Origin: Microbulbifer sediminum
GTDB taxonomy: Bacteria > Pseudomonadota > Gammaproteobacteria > Pseudomonadales > Cellvibrionaceae
Direction: 5' to 3'
DNA length: 64,000 nt
Assembly (NCBI RefSeq): GCF_021729035.1
Contig: NZ_JAJSAP010000002.1
Location: forward strand, 62,001-126,000
Shown: positions 17,705 through 26,857 of the stretch, one piece after another
Layout: every line of letters begins with the position of its first letter
Numbering within the stretch: the first letter of the stretch is position 1
Program-made: the position numbers and the translations under genes
Notes under the pieces: generated by a model
The model's database searches: none
What the model was told of the DNA's origin: nothing
Seen by the model: only the letters and a program-made list of their open reading frames with translations

Positions 17705-20161
17705 TCAGTCCAGCTCCATCAATACGCGAAAGCCAATATCCTTGGACATCGCAATTTCACTCTGACCCACACGGTGCACGGAGCTCACGTTGTAGAGCGG
17801 ATCACGCATTGATCCGCCACGGACTGTGCGCAGGTTGCAGTTCTTGACCTCTACCGGCCTGCCGTCGCTGCGGCTGCCCTGGTAGTCGGCGAGGAAGCAG
17901 TCCTGCGTCCATTCGGCGACGTTGCCAGAGGTGTCGAACAGACCGAAACCATTAGGCTCATAGGTGCCAACCGGAGCGCTCCCGGCGGTGAAAATGCCCA
18001 CGAATTCGCTGTCACAGCCCCGCCGGCAATTGGCTTTGCCTCTCGGGTCGGCATCGCCCCACCAGAAGGGGCGCGACTCGCCGCCACGTGCAGCATATTC
18101 CCACTCTGCCTCACTTGGGAGTCGGTAACGCTTGCCGGTCTGCTCCGAAAGCCATTGTGCGTATGCCCGAGCCTCGTTCCAGGTGACGTTGATCACGGGG
18201 CGATGGCCGCGGCCCCAGCCCTCGTCGCCGGGCAGGGCTGCCCCGGTGGCTTCCGCAAACCGGTCGTACTGGTTGAAGGTTATTTCATGTCGGGATATGG
18301 CAAAGGGCCGCGCAATGGTGACTCGGTGGGCGGGGCTTGCCGTGGGTCGCTTGTCGTCTCCCATGGTGAAGCTGCCGGGGCTTACCACGACGAGACTCGG
18401 CGATCGGCCGCCGTCTGCGAGGGCGGGGCGCAATACCTTGCCCGCGGTGTGGATGCGTTCGAGCCTGAAGCTGACCTTACGGTCCCTGTCGCTGATACGT
18501 ATCCATCGACGTTCGGTCTCATAGCCCGCCTTGCTGACCTCCACATCGTAGTTGCCCGGCGACAGGGCCATGCCGGCCCTGTAACGGGGAGAAATATTCA
18601 TGATGCGGACCTGGGCATCCGCGGGCCGGGTAGTGATATTCAGGGCGTATGTCTCGGTTTCGCCAGCAGCGGGCTGGGCGGCCGCGGTCGTTGCTGCTTG
18701 CGCGTCCGCCTTGGCAGGGGCCGGGTCCTGTGTCTTTTGCGTGACTTGCTGCGGGCCGGGCACCGCAATATCCGACTCTGGAGAGGCGGGGCCTTTACTC
18801 ATGCCCCCATCGGAGCCCTCTGTCGTGCTTGATGCCGCTGCCGGCGACTTCTCGTCTGCCTGGTGGCCGGGCTTTCCCGCTGCACTGGTCGCCGCAGGGG
18901 CGGACGCGGAGCTATTGCCAGCCGGCTCGGGCTCTGATGTATCAACCTCGTGGCCCTTTGACCCGGGCAACAGCAGGCTGGCTGTAAATTCGCTGGTCCG
19001 GCCCAGGATCGAGTCTTCTGGCAGCCAGTCGAATCGGTAACTGAGCAGGCTGAACAGCAGCCACGCCACAAGCAGGCCGGCAGTTATTGCGGATCCGTAA
19101 GTCCACTGTCGTATTTTCTTCTGGGGTGCCTGCTGGATCACCTGCTGGATCCGCATAATGGTGGCCTGCTCGGCACGGGGGTGATTCTCGTGCAGGGGCT
19201 TGTCCCGCCACCGGGCCCAGGTGGCGGCAACTCGATCACGTGCAGTGCCGTACAGGGTCATGATCAGGGCGCGGACCAGGCTCGAGGTGCGCACCGCAGT
19301 GTTGTTCAGCTGAGTAGTCTGAGTTGTGGGCTTGCCAGCAAGGGTTGCCACCAGCTGGTCGATTGCGTCAACAACATCGAGCCCCCGCTGGAAGCGGTCC
19401 TGCGGGTCCTTGGCCAGGAACCGGTCGATCAGGCCCTGGTACAGGGAGTGCCGGGCTGGCAGTCGGGGCAGTGGGTCGGTGAGGTGCTTGATGGCGATAG
19501 CCACCGCCTCGTCGGCCTGGAAGGGCACAACACTGGTGAGCATCTCATAAAAGACGATGCCCAGGCTGTACAGGTCGGCGCGGCCATCGATGGCTGCGCC
19601 ACGGGCCTGCTCCGGACTCATGTAATGTGGTGTGCCCACTACCATGCCACTGCTGGTCATGCGGGTTGTTCTGGCTACTGCCCTGGCGACACCGAAATCC
19701 GTCAGGACCGCGGAGCCGTCTTCACGAAACAGGATGTTTTCCGGCTTCAGGTCGCGGTGCACATAGCCCTTGCTGTGGGCGTGGTCCAGGGCGAGGGCAA
19801 TCTGGCGCGTAATAGTGAGCGCCTCCATCGGATCGATGACCCCGCTGGAAAACCGGTCGGAAACCGAGCCGCCGGGCATGAAGTCCATGGCAATGTAGTT
19901 GAGGCTGCGAAAGCGGCCAATATCATGGATCCCGACAATATTGGGGTGGGACAATTGCCCGACAATATTGGCCTCGCGCTGGAAACGTTCGCTGAAAATA
20001 GGATCCGCGTTTAGCACTGGTGACATGACCTTGAGCGCAACCTGCCGGCCAACGCTGCGCTGCACCGCCAGGTAGACCGTAGACATACCGCCCTGGTTGA
20101 TCTTTTTCAGGATACGGTAACCCGGTATTTCGAGGGCGTTGTTGTTGCTCACAACCTCCAT
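17705..20161 (-). CDS. Transmembrane Ser/Thr protein kinase with PEGA and formylglycine-enzyme-like sensor domains
   Basis: The 818-residue protein has an N-terminal Hanks-type kinase (about 13-275) with a Gly loop INQGGMSTVY, Lys44, HRD at 135-137, DFG at 155-157 and SPEQ at 182-185, so it should be active. One membrane span lies at about 354-374. An Ala/Ser-rich linker (about 400-500), a PEGA domain (about 505-568) and a FGE-sulfatase-fold domain (about 590-816, with GSFTMG, LPSEAEWEYAARGG and GNVAEWTQD) follow outside the cytoplasm. The FGE part lacks the catalytic cysteine pair near its end (YNVSSVHRVGQ) but has Cys at 712, 716, 755 and 775 that may form disulfides. It is probably a sensor. 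The gene starts 13 bases after the PP2C gene ends. PpkA of type VI secretion has a different output domain. Confidence 0.88.
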   Translation of the reverse strand: MEVVSNNNALEIPGYRILKKINQGGMSTVYLAVQRSVGRQVALKVMSPVLNADPIFSERFQREANIVGQLSHPNIVGIHDIGRFRSLNYIAMDFMPGGSVSDRFSSGVIDPMEALTITRQIALALDHAHSKGYVHRDLKPENILFREDGSAVLTDFGVARAVARTTRMTSSGMVVGTPHYMSPEQARGAAIDGRADLYSLGIVFYEMLTSVVPFQADEAVAIAIKHLTDPLPRLPARHSLYQGLIDRFLAKDPQDRFQRGLDVVDAIDQLVATLAGKPTTQTTQLNNTAVRTSSLVRALIMTLYGTARDRVAATWARWRDKPLHENHPRAEQATIMRIQQVIQQAPQKKIRQWTYGSAITAGLLVAWLLFSLLSYRFDWLPEDSILGRTSEFTASLLLPGSKGHEVDTSEPEPAGNSSASAPAATSAAGKPGHQADEKSPAAASSTTEGSDGGMSKGPASPESDIAVPGPQQVTQKTQDPAPAKADAQAATTAAAQPAAGETETYALNITTRPADAQVRIMNISPRYRAGMALSPGNYDVEVSKAGYETERRWIRISDRDRKVSFRLERIHTAGKVLRPALADGGRSPSLVVVSPGSFTMGDDKRPTASPAHRVTIARPFAISRHEITFNQYDRFAEATGAALPGDEGWGRGHRPVINVTWNEARAYAQWLSEQTGKRYRLPSEAEWEYAARGGESRPFWWGDADPRGKANCRRGCDSEFVGIFTAGSAPVGTYEPNGFGLFDTSGNVAEWTQDCFLADYQGSRSDGRPVEVKNCNLRTVRGGSMRDPLYNVSSVHRVGQSEIAMSKDIGFRVLMELD

Positions 20162-20174
20162 TGATGCGATTTCC

Positions 20175-21104
20175 TTAATGCGGTATCAGGCCGAGAAGCC
20201 ATCCGGCAAAACCGGAGGCTAACGCCGCAGCGGTGACGACCGCCAATACGATTCTTGCCGTGTTTCCCAGGCGGGCGGGAGAGGGAGTGTCCGCGCCCAT
20301 ATAGTCACTTCCCGAAAGCCGGGCCGGGTCCGGCGCGTCAATGACCTGAACGGTGATGTTGTCCTTGCCGCCGGCATCGAGTGCGGCGGCAATGAGGAGG
20401 TCTGCCGCCCGGCGGCAATCATCGTTGCAGGAAAGTATCTCGGCGATCGCCTGCGGCTCGACTTCCGCGCTCAGGCCATCGCTGCACAACAACAGTCGGT
20501 CACCGGCTTGCCAGGGCGATGACATCCGGTCCACGTCCAGGCTGGGGTTGGTGCTGCCGCCAATACAGCGCGTGATTACGTGTCGGTTCGGGTGGCTTGC
20601 CGCTTCCTGGGGATTGATGGCGCCGGAATCTACCAGCATCTGAACATATGAGTGATCATTGGTCAGCTGCTTTAGCCGGCCGTGCCCTTCGCCGGGAGAC
20701 CAGAGATAGGCGCGACTGTCACCTACCCAGTAGATGTGGAAATAGGCGCCTTCCTCTGCCACTACAACGGCAGTGGAGCCCATATTCGCTGCGCTCTGTT
20801 CATCCCCCAGCAACAGCGCATGGGCCCGCTGCAAGGCGTGTTCATAGTGGCGGTCAGTAGCCGCGGAGCGCTGGATCTCCTCTACGACGGTCTTGCTGGC
20901 GATTTCCCCCGCCTGGTGGCCGCCTAGCCCGTCTGCCACGACCCATACGCCCCGTTGCTCGTCGGACCAGAGCGCATCCTCGTTCTGCTCACGCTTGAAG
21001 CCGGGGTGTGTTGCACCGGCGCTCCGTGCCTGATTCCCTGTCGACTGGCGGGGTACCGTGTGCCTCGATACATCGCGTACTTTGGCTTCACTCACTGCGT
21101 GCAA
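20175..21104 (-). CDS. PP2C-family Ser/Thr phosphatase with C-terminal membrane anchor
   Basis: The 309-residue protein carries the full PP2C metal-binding set: REQNEDA near residue 40, ADGLGGHQAGE near 57-67, GDSRAYLW, CSDGLS and GGKDNITVQV. It should dephosphorylate Ser/Thr in the cytoplasm. A hydrophobic segment at the end (ARIVLAVVTAAALASGFAGW) likely anchors it in the inner membrane near the kinase encoded just downstream. PppA-type phosphatases usually lack such an anchor. Coupling of phosphatase and kinase in one operon is common, and here it precedes the kinase. Confidence 0.9.
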   Translation of the reverse strand: MHAVSEAKVRDVSRHTVPRQSTGNQARSAGATHPGFKREQNEDALWSDEQRGVWVVADGLGGHQAGEIASKTVVEEIQRSAATDRHYEHALQRAHALLLGDEQSAANMGSTAVVVAEEGAYFHIYWVGDSRAYLWSPGEGHGRLKQLTNDHSYVQMLVDSGAINPQEAASHPNRHVITRCIGGSTNPSLDVDRMSSPWQAGDRLLLCSDGLSAEVEPQAIAEILSCNDDCRRAADLLIAAALDAGGKDNITVQVIDAPDPARLSGSDYMGADTPSPARLGNTARIVLAVVTAAALASGFAGWLLGLIPH

Positions 21105-21553
21105 CTACCTGTGTCTTATTTTGGTTTTTAGCGCCCCATCCCAGTTCAGCGGGCTCTCCGCTGCCGCGGCTTGACCGCGTGAAAACTAAGCGGGACGCCC
21201 ATCCCTTAACCGAGCTGAGTTTGCTTCTTCCCGCATGCGGTATCCCCGGAGGACAAACAAGCGGAAATATATGCCAGAGAAGGCCTGGTACCGACCGCCG
21301 GAGGCAGGTATTCCATGGCAAATAATATTGTAAGGAGGGATTGTACGCTGCAAACCCAATCACATGCCACGCAAAAACTTCGTGATAGAATTTTCCCGTT
21401 AACAACAAGATGGGCGGACTCGCCCGCACCGGGTTTGCTCGGATACCGGCAGGATATCCTTGGGCAGCGGCGCGGCGGGTACTTCTCGGGCATTGCCTGG
21501 CGAGGCACTGTCCCTGGAGTTGACCAGACCCCGCATTACCAGGAACACGAGAA
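21105..21553. other. 449-base divergent intergenic region between PP2C and FHA genes
   Basis: No gene is supported. It should hold the promoters for the phosphatase/kinase operon (minus) and the FHA operon (plus). An AAGGAGGGA stretch at 21332-21340 looks like a ribosome site, but the TTG after it is only 1-2 bases away and opens just 14 codons. No clear -35/-10 pair was found. Confidence 0.35.
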
Positions 21554-22438
21554 ATGCTGAAACTCTGCGATCTCAAGGGTGCCGGACAGAGTGTCTGGCT
21601 CGTGGCGCCGAGAGTAACCATCGGTCGAGCCTCTACCTGTGACCTCACCCTCGCCAGCGATTCGGTGGCCAAACTGCACGCCGAAGTTGTTGTCGATGGT
21701 GACACGCTCACATTGCGCGACCTGTCCGGATACGGCGGGCTGGCTGTCAACGGGCAGCCAATAAAGGGCACGACCCGGCTTAAGTTGAACGATCGTGTCA
21801 CTATCGGCGATCGTGAGCTGGGGGTAGTCGACCCGAAGGTGGCACGGTTTCGCTCCAGTACCTCCGGCAGTGGCGCCGTGTCCTGGGCACTACGGGCCAA
21901 TCATCCCGCCATCGCCGGCCGGGTTTTCCCCGTTAAGCAGGCCAGCGTGGTGGGGCGTTCCGACGAGTGCGATATCACTTTTTCCCTTTCTCACCTTTCG
22001 CGCCGCCATGCACGCCTGGAAGTACGGGACGGCCTTTTGTTCGTGGTTGACCTCGGGTCGGCCAACGGTACTTTCCTGAACAACCAGCGAGTTTCGGAAA
22101 CGCGGGTCCGCCGCGGGGATGAGTTACGATTCGACACCCTGAGCTTCAGTGTGGTGGGCCCGGCCGATGACCTGGACAAGACGACAGTGCGTCCTGCAGT
22201 GATGATCCCGCGGGAACATGACACCGCTGCAGAGGGCGAGAGTGAGGCGCCCCCGGTTGATGCCGTGCAGTCCGCCCCGGTTGCGGAGGCGGAAATGACC
22301 CGCGAGCGGCAGCGCTACGAGGGTGATGCGGCAGCGGCGGAACCCGGGAGCAGCGCATGGCTTTGGTTTGGCGTGGTGCTGTTGATCGGTCTGGGTACCG
22401 CGGGCGTGCTCTGGGCGCGCCAGCAGGGGTTGCTCTGA
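21554..22438 (+). CDS. Double FHA-domain membrane protein
   Basis: The 294-residue product has two forkhead-associated domains. The first is at about 5-90 (GRAS at 24-27, SVAKLHAE, later VNG). The second is at about 110-200 (VGRSDECD, HLSRRHARLE, SANGTFLNN) and has the complete phosphothreonine-binding pattern. A linker with a Thr-containing DKTTVRP stretch (208-214) and acidic and Ala-rich parts leads to one C-terminal membrane span (about 268-287). FHA domains bind phosphothreonine, so this is the natural reader of the kinase encoded divergently. The glutaredoxin-like gene starts 3 bases after its stop. Confidence 0.88.
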   Translation: MLKLCDLKGAGQSVWLVAPRVTIGRASTCDLTLASDSVAKLHAEVVVDGDTLTLRDLSGYGGLAVNGQPIKGTTRLKLNDRVTIGDRELGVVDPKVARFRSSTSGSGAVSWALRANHPAIAGRVFPVKQASVVGRSDECDITFSLSHLSRRHARLEVRDGLLFVVDLGSANGTFLNNQRVSETRVRRGDELRFDTLSFSVVGPADDLDKTTVRPAVMIPREHDTAAEGESEAPPVDAVQSAPVAEAEMTRERQRYEGDAAAAEPGSSAWLWFGVVLLIGLGTAGVLWARQQGLL

Positions 22439-22441
22439 GCA

Positions 22442-22690
22442 ATGCCGGCAGAGTTGCTTCTATATACCACCCTCGGCTGCAGCCTGTGTGAGAAAGCCAA
22501 GGCTGAGATCTGGCCCGTGCTGGATGACTTCGCTCTCCGGTTGCGCGAAGTGGATATCTCGGATGACCTGGACCTGGAGAGGCGTTTTGGGGCCCGCATT
22601 CCGGTTGTAGGCCTGGGGGACCCGGATGACGTCCTGGGTTGGCCGTTCGACAGCAGCAAGCTACGTAACTGGCTGCAGGCCCGTCTTTAG
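22442..22690 (+). CDS. Glutaredoxin family protein (DUF836 type)
   Basis: An 82-residue thioredoxin-fold protein with a redox motif CSLC at residues 13-16 after a TTLG strand-turn, and the cis-proline element RIPVVG. This fits the small glutaredoxin-like family annotated as DUF836. It follows the FHA gene by 3 bases and is probably cotranscribed. Substrate unknown, cytoplasmic. Confidence 0.82.
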   Translation: MPAELLLYTTLGCSLCEKAKAEIWPVLDDFALRLREVDISDDLDLERRFGARIPVVGLGDPDDVLGWPFDSSKLRNWLQARL

Positions 22691-22778
22691 TGCGGGGTCG
22701 TCAGGCCCCCTTTGCGGGCGGGCGCTGCCTCCAGGTTTTTACCTGCCTGGCCGGCCGGCAGGGGCCGCCCGGTCCAAA

Positions 22779-24740
22779 TCACAGCTTGCTGCGCGCCTCG
22801 TTATCCCTGAGCAACGGCTGTATGTTCCCGCTGCGATACGCATAAATGACGGAATAGGCCAGTACGTTCTGCACGTACTTCCTGGTTTCGTGGTAGGGAA
22901 TGGTTTCAATCCACACATCGTAGGGCAGCTGGCTGCCGGTTTCCCGAAGCCACCCGGCGACCCTTGTCGGGCCCGCATTGTAGGCTGCAGCAGCCAGGAT
23001 CCGGTTATTGTCGAAGCGGTTGAGCAGGGTTCGGAGGTAAAAACTCCCAAGGGCGATATTGGTCTTGGGAGTCAGCAGGTCCCAGCTGCGGCGATACCGC
23101 ACACCGGCCTTGCGGGCCGTGGTTCGGGCGGTGGAAGGGAGCAGCTGCATCAATCCCAGGGCACCCGCACGGGACTTTGCGTCATGGGCAAAGTGGCTTT
23201 CCTGTCGGGCAACGGCGTAAATGAGGTAGGGGTCCAGCGCAGTCTTTTCGCTCATCTGGTTGCTGACATCGGTGACGATGTCGGAGAAGGCGAGCGGGAA
23301 TCGCAGTTCCAGGTCATCCAGGTAATCGGCGGCGAGTACTGACCGGATCGATTTGTGATACCAGCCCCAGGCGCTGGCGACTTTGCCGGCGGTCAGTAAT
23401 TCCTGGTGGCCGAGGCCCTGAGTGGCATAATCCCATTCGCGACGGGCGTGGTAGAGCTCACCGATAGCCTGCAGCTCCCGGGCCCGCTGCATACCGGGGC
23501 GGGCAGCCATCTCCTGCACCAGTTCCGGCGTGACCTTGGCGGGGCGGTCGACAAAACGGTAGTTCTGCCCGAGGATGTCTGCCGACAGGAAGCCATAGTA
23601 ACTGCGCTCCTCCGCCGCCTGGCGGTAAAGTTGCACCGCCTGGTCTGAGCGTGAATCGCCGTATTGTTCTTCCAGGGACCGCGCTTTCCAGTACAGCCAC
23701 ACGTCCCGGAGTTGCTCCTCCGGTGGCAGCCGGTCGATCCAGAATTCCACTTGTGCCCAGTCCAGCTCCCGCATTGACTGGCGGGCCAGCCAGCCGATGG
23801 TTCGTGGGTCGGTAAATTTCTCGGTACGAGCGAAGAACGCCCGCAGGCCCTCGATATCATCCTGGCGCGCAAACTGCAGGGCCAAATTGCGCAGCAGTTG
23901 CTCGCGCTCATTATCGGCAAACAGGTAACTGCGCTCGAAGCGCTGCCAGGCCTTTTCAGCCAGGCCGGCATCTTTCAGGGCCAGGCGCTCGAGTCCGTGC
24001 AGGACAATCTGGCGGTATTCGGGCCGGTCACTGATAAAGCGCGAGTGGTTGGACAGCTGCCCGGGGTCCCGGTGGACTGAGCGCAACAGCTCTGCCCGTT
24101 GCGCCTGGTCCGGGTCCATTTTCCTGGCGATATACTCAGCCAGGTCCAGTTGGCCACTTTTCACTGCCAGCAGATGCCGTCCCCAGGCCAGCTGCGGAGT
24201 GAGGCCGCCGTCTTTTATCCAGCGGTTGAATACCGGGTCACACTCCTCGGCCTGGGAGCGACCGACCATCCACAGCTCCTCCACCAATGCGTAGGCGGTC
24301 TCCTTGTCCCCGTGTCGGGAGAGGGCGTCAGCGTAGTAGCACTTCAGTGAAGCGCGGGAGATCTTGTCCGGGTCATAGTACTTGAGGTAGGCACGGAAGC
24401 GCTTGCGGCTCCCCAATTCGCGCAGGATGCGCACGCGCATCCAGTCACCGATTGCGGTATCGCGATGCTCACTGATAAACGCATCTATCTCATCGTAAGG
24501 GAGGCGGCTGATTTTTCGGCTGATCGCCCAGTAGTCGAGGTAGGGTAGAAGCGGGTAACCTTGTAGCTCCCGCTTGAGGCGCTTCAGGTCGGGGGCATCG
24601 CCGCGGCCGATAGCCTCGCGGGCCTCCTGGAGCTTCTCCCGTTGGGCCACCGCTTTTTCCGCGTTGGTCTCGCCAAGTGCCGGGAAGGCAGTCAGCGCCA
24701 GGAACAGCGTTAACGCGATTCCCTTTGCGTCAATCGACAT
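22779..24740 (-). CDS. slt: Soluble lytic murein transglycosylase
   Basis: Periplasmic enzyme cleaving peptidoglycan between MurNAc and GlcNAc to leave 1,6-anhydroMurNAc. The predicted 653 residues start with a signal peptide (IALTLFLALTAFPALG), continue with a long helical superhelix region typical of Slt70, and end with the catalytic domain. That domain has VARQESHF (catalytic Glu, near residue 513), AGALGLMQLLPSTA and AAYNAGP. I chose the ATG at 24740, preceded by GGTGAG; a GTG at 24749 is the alternative. The product feeds cell-wall recycling, where nagZ (also in this window) acts. Divergent from uup. Confidence 0.93.
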   Translation of the reverse strand: MSIDAKGIALTLFLALTAFPALGETNAEKAVAQREKLQEAREAIGRGDAPDLKRLKRELQGYPLLPYLDYWAISRKISRLPYDEIDAFISEHRDTAIGDWMRVRILRELGSRKRFRAYLKYYDPDKISRASLKCYYADALSRHGDKETAYALVEELWMVGRSQAEECDPVFNRWIKDGGLTPQLAWGRHLLAVKSGQLDLAEYIARKMDPDQAQRAELLRSVHRDPGQLSNHSRFISDRPEYRQIVLHGLERLALKDAGLAEKAWQRFERSYLFADNEREQLLRNLALQFARQDDIEGLRAFFARTEKFTDPRTIGWLARQSMRELDWAQVEFWIDRLPPEEQLRDVWLYWKARSLEEQYGDSRSDQAVQLYRQAAEERSYYGFLSADILGQNYRFVDRPAKVTPELVQEMAARPGMQRARELQAIGELYHARREWDYATQGLGHQELLTAGKVASAWGWYHKSIRSVLAADYLDDLELRFPLAFSDIVTDVSNQMSEKTALDPYLIYAVARQESHFAHDAKSRAGALGLMQLLPSTARTTARKAGVRYRRSWDLLTPKTNIALGSFYLRTLLNRFDNNRILAAAAYNAGPTRVAGWLRETGSQLPYDVWIETIPYHETRKYVQNVLAYSVIYAYRSGNIQPLLRDNEARSKL

Positions 24741-24898
24741 AGTACTCACCCGATTGATAATTCGCGCCGGTAAAAGTAAAACAGCGCGTCAAATAATGCG
24801 TAAAATATCCATTTCACACAAGCCCGATTCGTGGGCTGGTGAGACTCCCGGTCGAGAATGAGAACGGGCACACCCTCAAATAGTGTAGTTGTAAAAGT

Positions 24899-26770
24899 AT
24901 GTTGCTTCAGTTGGATGCCGTGAGCCTGCGGTACGGAACCCAGGTCCTCGCGGACAATGTCAGTGCCATGATAGATCGCGGCGACCGGATTTGTCTGGTC
25001 GGCCGGAATGGCGAGGGCAAATCGAGCCTGCTGCGCCTGATCGGCGGCCACGTGGATCCCGATGGCGGAGAGCTGGTTACCACCTCTGGGACCGTAGTCG
25101 CGGCCCTCGAGCAGGAGTTGCCATCCGGCTGCCGAGAGAGCGTTTATCGGTTTGTCGCCGGTGGGCTCGGACAGGTGGGGCTGTGGCTGGCGGATTACCA
25201 GGATGAGCCCCGGGAGGACCTGCAGTCCCGGATAGAGGAAGCGCACGGCTGGGACCTGATGCCGCGTATCGACAGCGTGCTTGACCGTCTCGGCCTCGAC
25301 CCGGCGGCAGTCGTTGCTGATCTTTCCGGTGGCTGGCAGCGCCGCGCCGCACTCGCCCGCGCGCTGGTAGTCGAGCCGGACCTGCTGATTCTCGACGAGC
25401 CCACCAATCACCTGGATATTGCCGCCGTCGAATGGCTGGAGAACTTCCTTGATTCGTTTCGTGGGGCGTTACTGTTCGTCAGCCACGATCGTGCCCTGGC
25501 CCAGCGGCTCGCACGTACGGTCTGGGACCTGGATCGCGGTCACCTGCGGGTATTCAATTGTGATTTCAATCGCTACCAGGCCGAGAAGGAAAAGGTCCTG
25601 GCGGAGGAGGCCCGCAACGAGGCGCTGTTCGACAAGAAGCTCGCCCAGGAGGAGGCCTGGATCCGGCAGGGCATCAAGGCCCGCCGTACCCGCAACGAGG
25701 GCCGCGTGCGGGCCCTGCAGGACCTGCGTCGCCAGCGGGAAGCCCGCCGCAGCCGCCAGGGTACGGCGAAGCTCTCGGTGGACGCCGGAGAGATTTCGGG
25801 CAAGCTTGTGGCAGAGTTACAGGGTGTTGGTTTCGCCTATCCCGGGGAGTCGCCGCTGGTGCGGGACCTGGATTTCACCTTGATGCGGGGAGACAAAGTG
25901 GGGCTGATCGGCCCCAATGGTGCCGGTAAAAGTACCCTGATCCGGTTGTTGTTGGGGGAGCTGCAGCCGGATACCGGTCGCGTGCGGCTGGGCACCAAGC
26001 AGCAGGTGGCCTACTTTGACCAGCGTCGGGACCAGCTGGATCCGGAATTGACGGTGCTGGATAATGTCGCGGGCGGGCGTGAGTCCATCACCGTCGGCGG
26101 CAAGAGCCGGCACGCCATGTCCTACCTGGCGGATTTCCTCTTTTCCGGCCAGAAGGCGCGGACTGCCGTGTCGGCGCTCAGCGGCGGTGAGCGCAATCGC
26201 GCGCTGCTGGCAAAGCTGTTCAGCCAGCCGGCCAATATCCTGGTACTGGATGAGCCGACCAACGACCTCGACGTCGAGACGTTGGAGTTGCTGGAGCAGC
26301 TGCTGCTGGATTTCTCCGGTACCGTGCTCCTGGTCAGCCATGACCGTGCCTTTCTCGATAACGTGGTGGACTCGTGCCTGGCTTTCGAGGGCGATGGCGT
26401 GGTGCGGGAGTATGTGGGTGGATATGAGGACTTCCTGCGCCAGGGCGGGCATTTTGCCGGTTTTGAAGGGAGCGGTGCCACAGAAAAGCCAGAGAAACCG
26501 AAACCCCGGAAGGATACGGGGCCGGGAGCGAAGCCCCCGGCCAAGTCCAAAAAGCTCAGCTACAAGCTACAGCGCGAGCTGGATAGCCTGCCGGGGAAGA
26601 TAGAGGCCCTGGAAGAGGAGATTGGTGTGCTGGAGGAAGAGGTGTCCAGTCCGGATTTTTACCAGCAGGACCAGGCATTGGTGGAGGAGCGCCTGCGGCT
26701 GCTGGCCGAACGCCAGGCGGAACTTGAGTCTGCCTTTGAGCGCTGGGCCGAGCTTGATGAAGGCACCTGA
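24899..26770 (+). CDS. uup: ABC-F family ATPase Uup
   Basis: Soluble protein with two ATP-binding cassettes and no membrane part. Cassette 1 has GRNGEGKSS at about 35-43 and LSGGWQRRAAL. Cassette 2 has GPNGAGKST, LSGGERNRALL and VLDEPTNDLD. A linker of ABC-F type lies between, and the C-terminal coiled coil (KLSYKLQRELDSLPGKIEAL, ending FERWAEL) is the Uup-specific DNA-binding tail. Uup affects transposon excision and ribosome function in E. coli. 623 residues, close to E. coli Uup (635). The slt/uup neighbourhood is shared with Pseudomonas. Confidence 0.93.
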   Translation: MLLQLDAVSLRYGTQVLADNVSAMIDRGDRICLVGRNGEGKSSLLRLIGGHVDPDGGELVTTSGTVVAALEQELPSGCRESVYRFVAGGLGQVGLWLADYQDEPREDLQSRIEEAHGWDLMPRIDSVLDRLGLDPAAVVADLSGGWQRRAALARALVVEPDLLILDEPTNHLDIAAVEWLENFLDSFRGALLFVSHDRALAQRLARTVWDLDRGHLRVFNCDFNRYQAEKEKVLAEEARNEALFDKKLAQEEAWIRQGIKARRTRNEGRVRALQDLRRQREARRSRQGTAKLSVDAGEISGKLVAELQGVGFAYPGESPLVRDLDFTLMRGDKVGLIGPNGAGKSTLIRLLLGELQPDTGRVRLGTKQQVAYFDQRRDQLDPELTVLDNVAGGRESITVGGKSRHAMSYLADFLFSGQKARTAVSALSGGERNRALLAKLFSQPANILVLDEPTNDLDVETLELLEQLLLDFSGTVLLVSHDRAFLDNVVDSCLAFEGDGVVREYVGGYEDFLRQGGHFAGFEGSGATEKPEKPKPRKDTGPGAKPPAKSKKLSYKLQRELDSLPGKIEALEEEIGVLEEEVSSPDFYQQDQALVEERLRLLAERQAELESAFERWAELDEGT

Positions 26771-26857
26771 GGCGCGCGCCGGTGCCGCGGTATCCCTGTG
26801 AGTGGATGCAGGCGGGGGCGGATAACACCGTGATGACCGATCCCCGCCGGGCCCGGG

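Noticed and set aside
21332-21385. Leader peptide after AAGGAGGGA
   Set aside because: The TTG is only about 1-2 bases from the ribosome site and the 14 codons have no attenuator-like codons.
17705-22438. Type VI secretion regulatory cluster
   Set aside because: Kinase, phosphatase and FHA are present, but no Tss or Hcp/VgrG gene is in the window, and the kinase output domain differs from PpkA.
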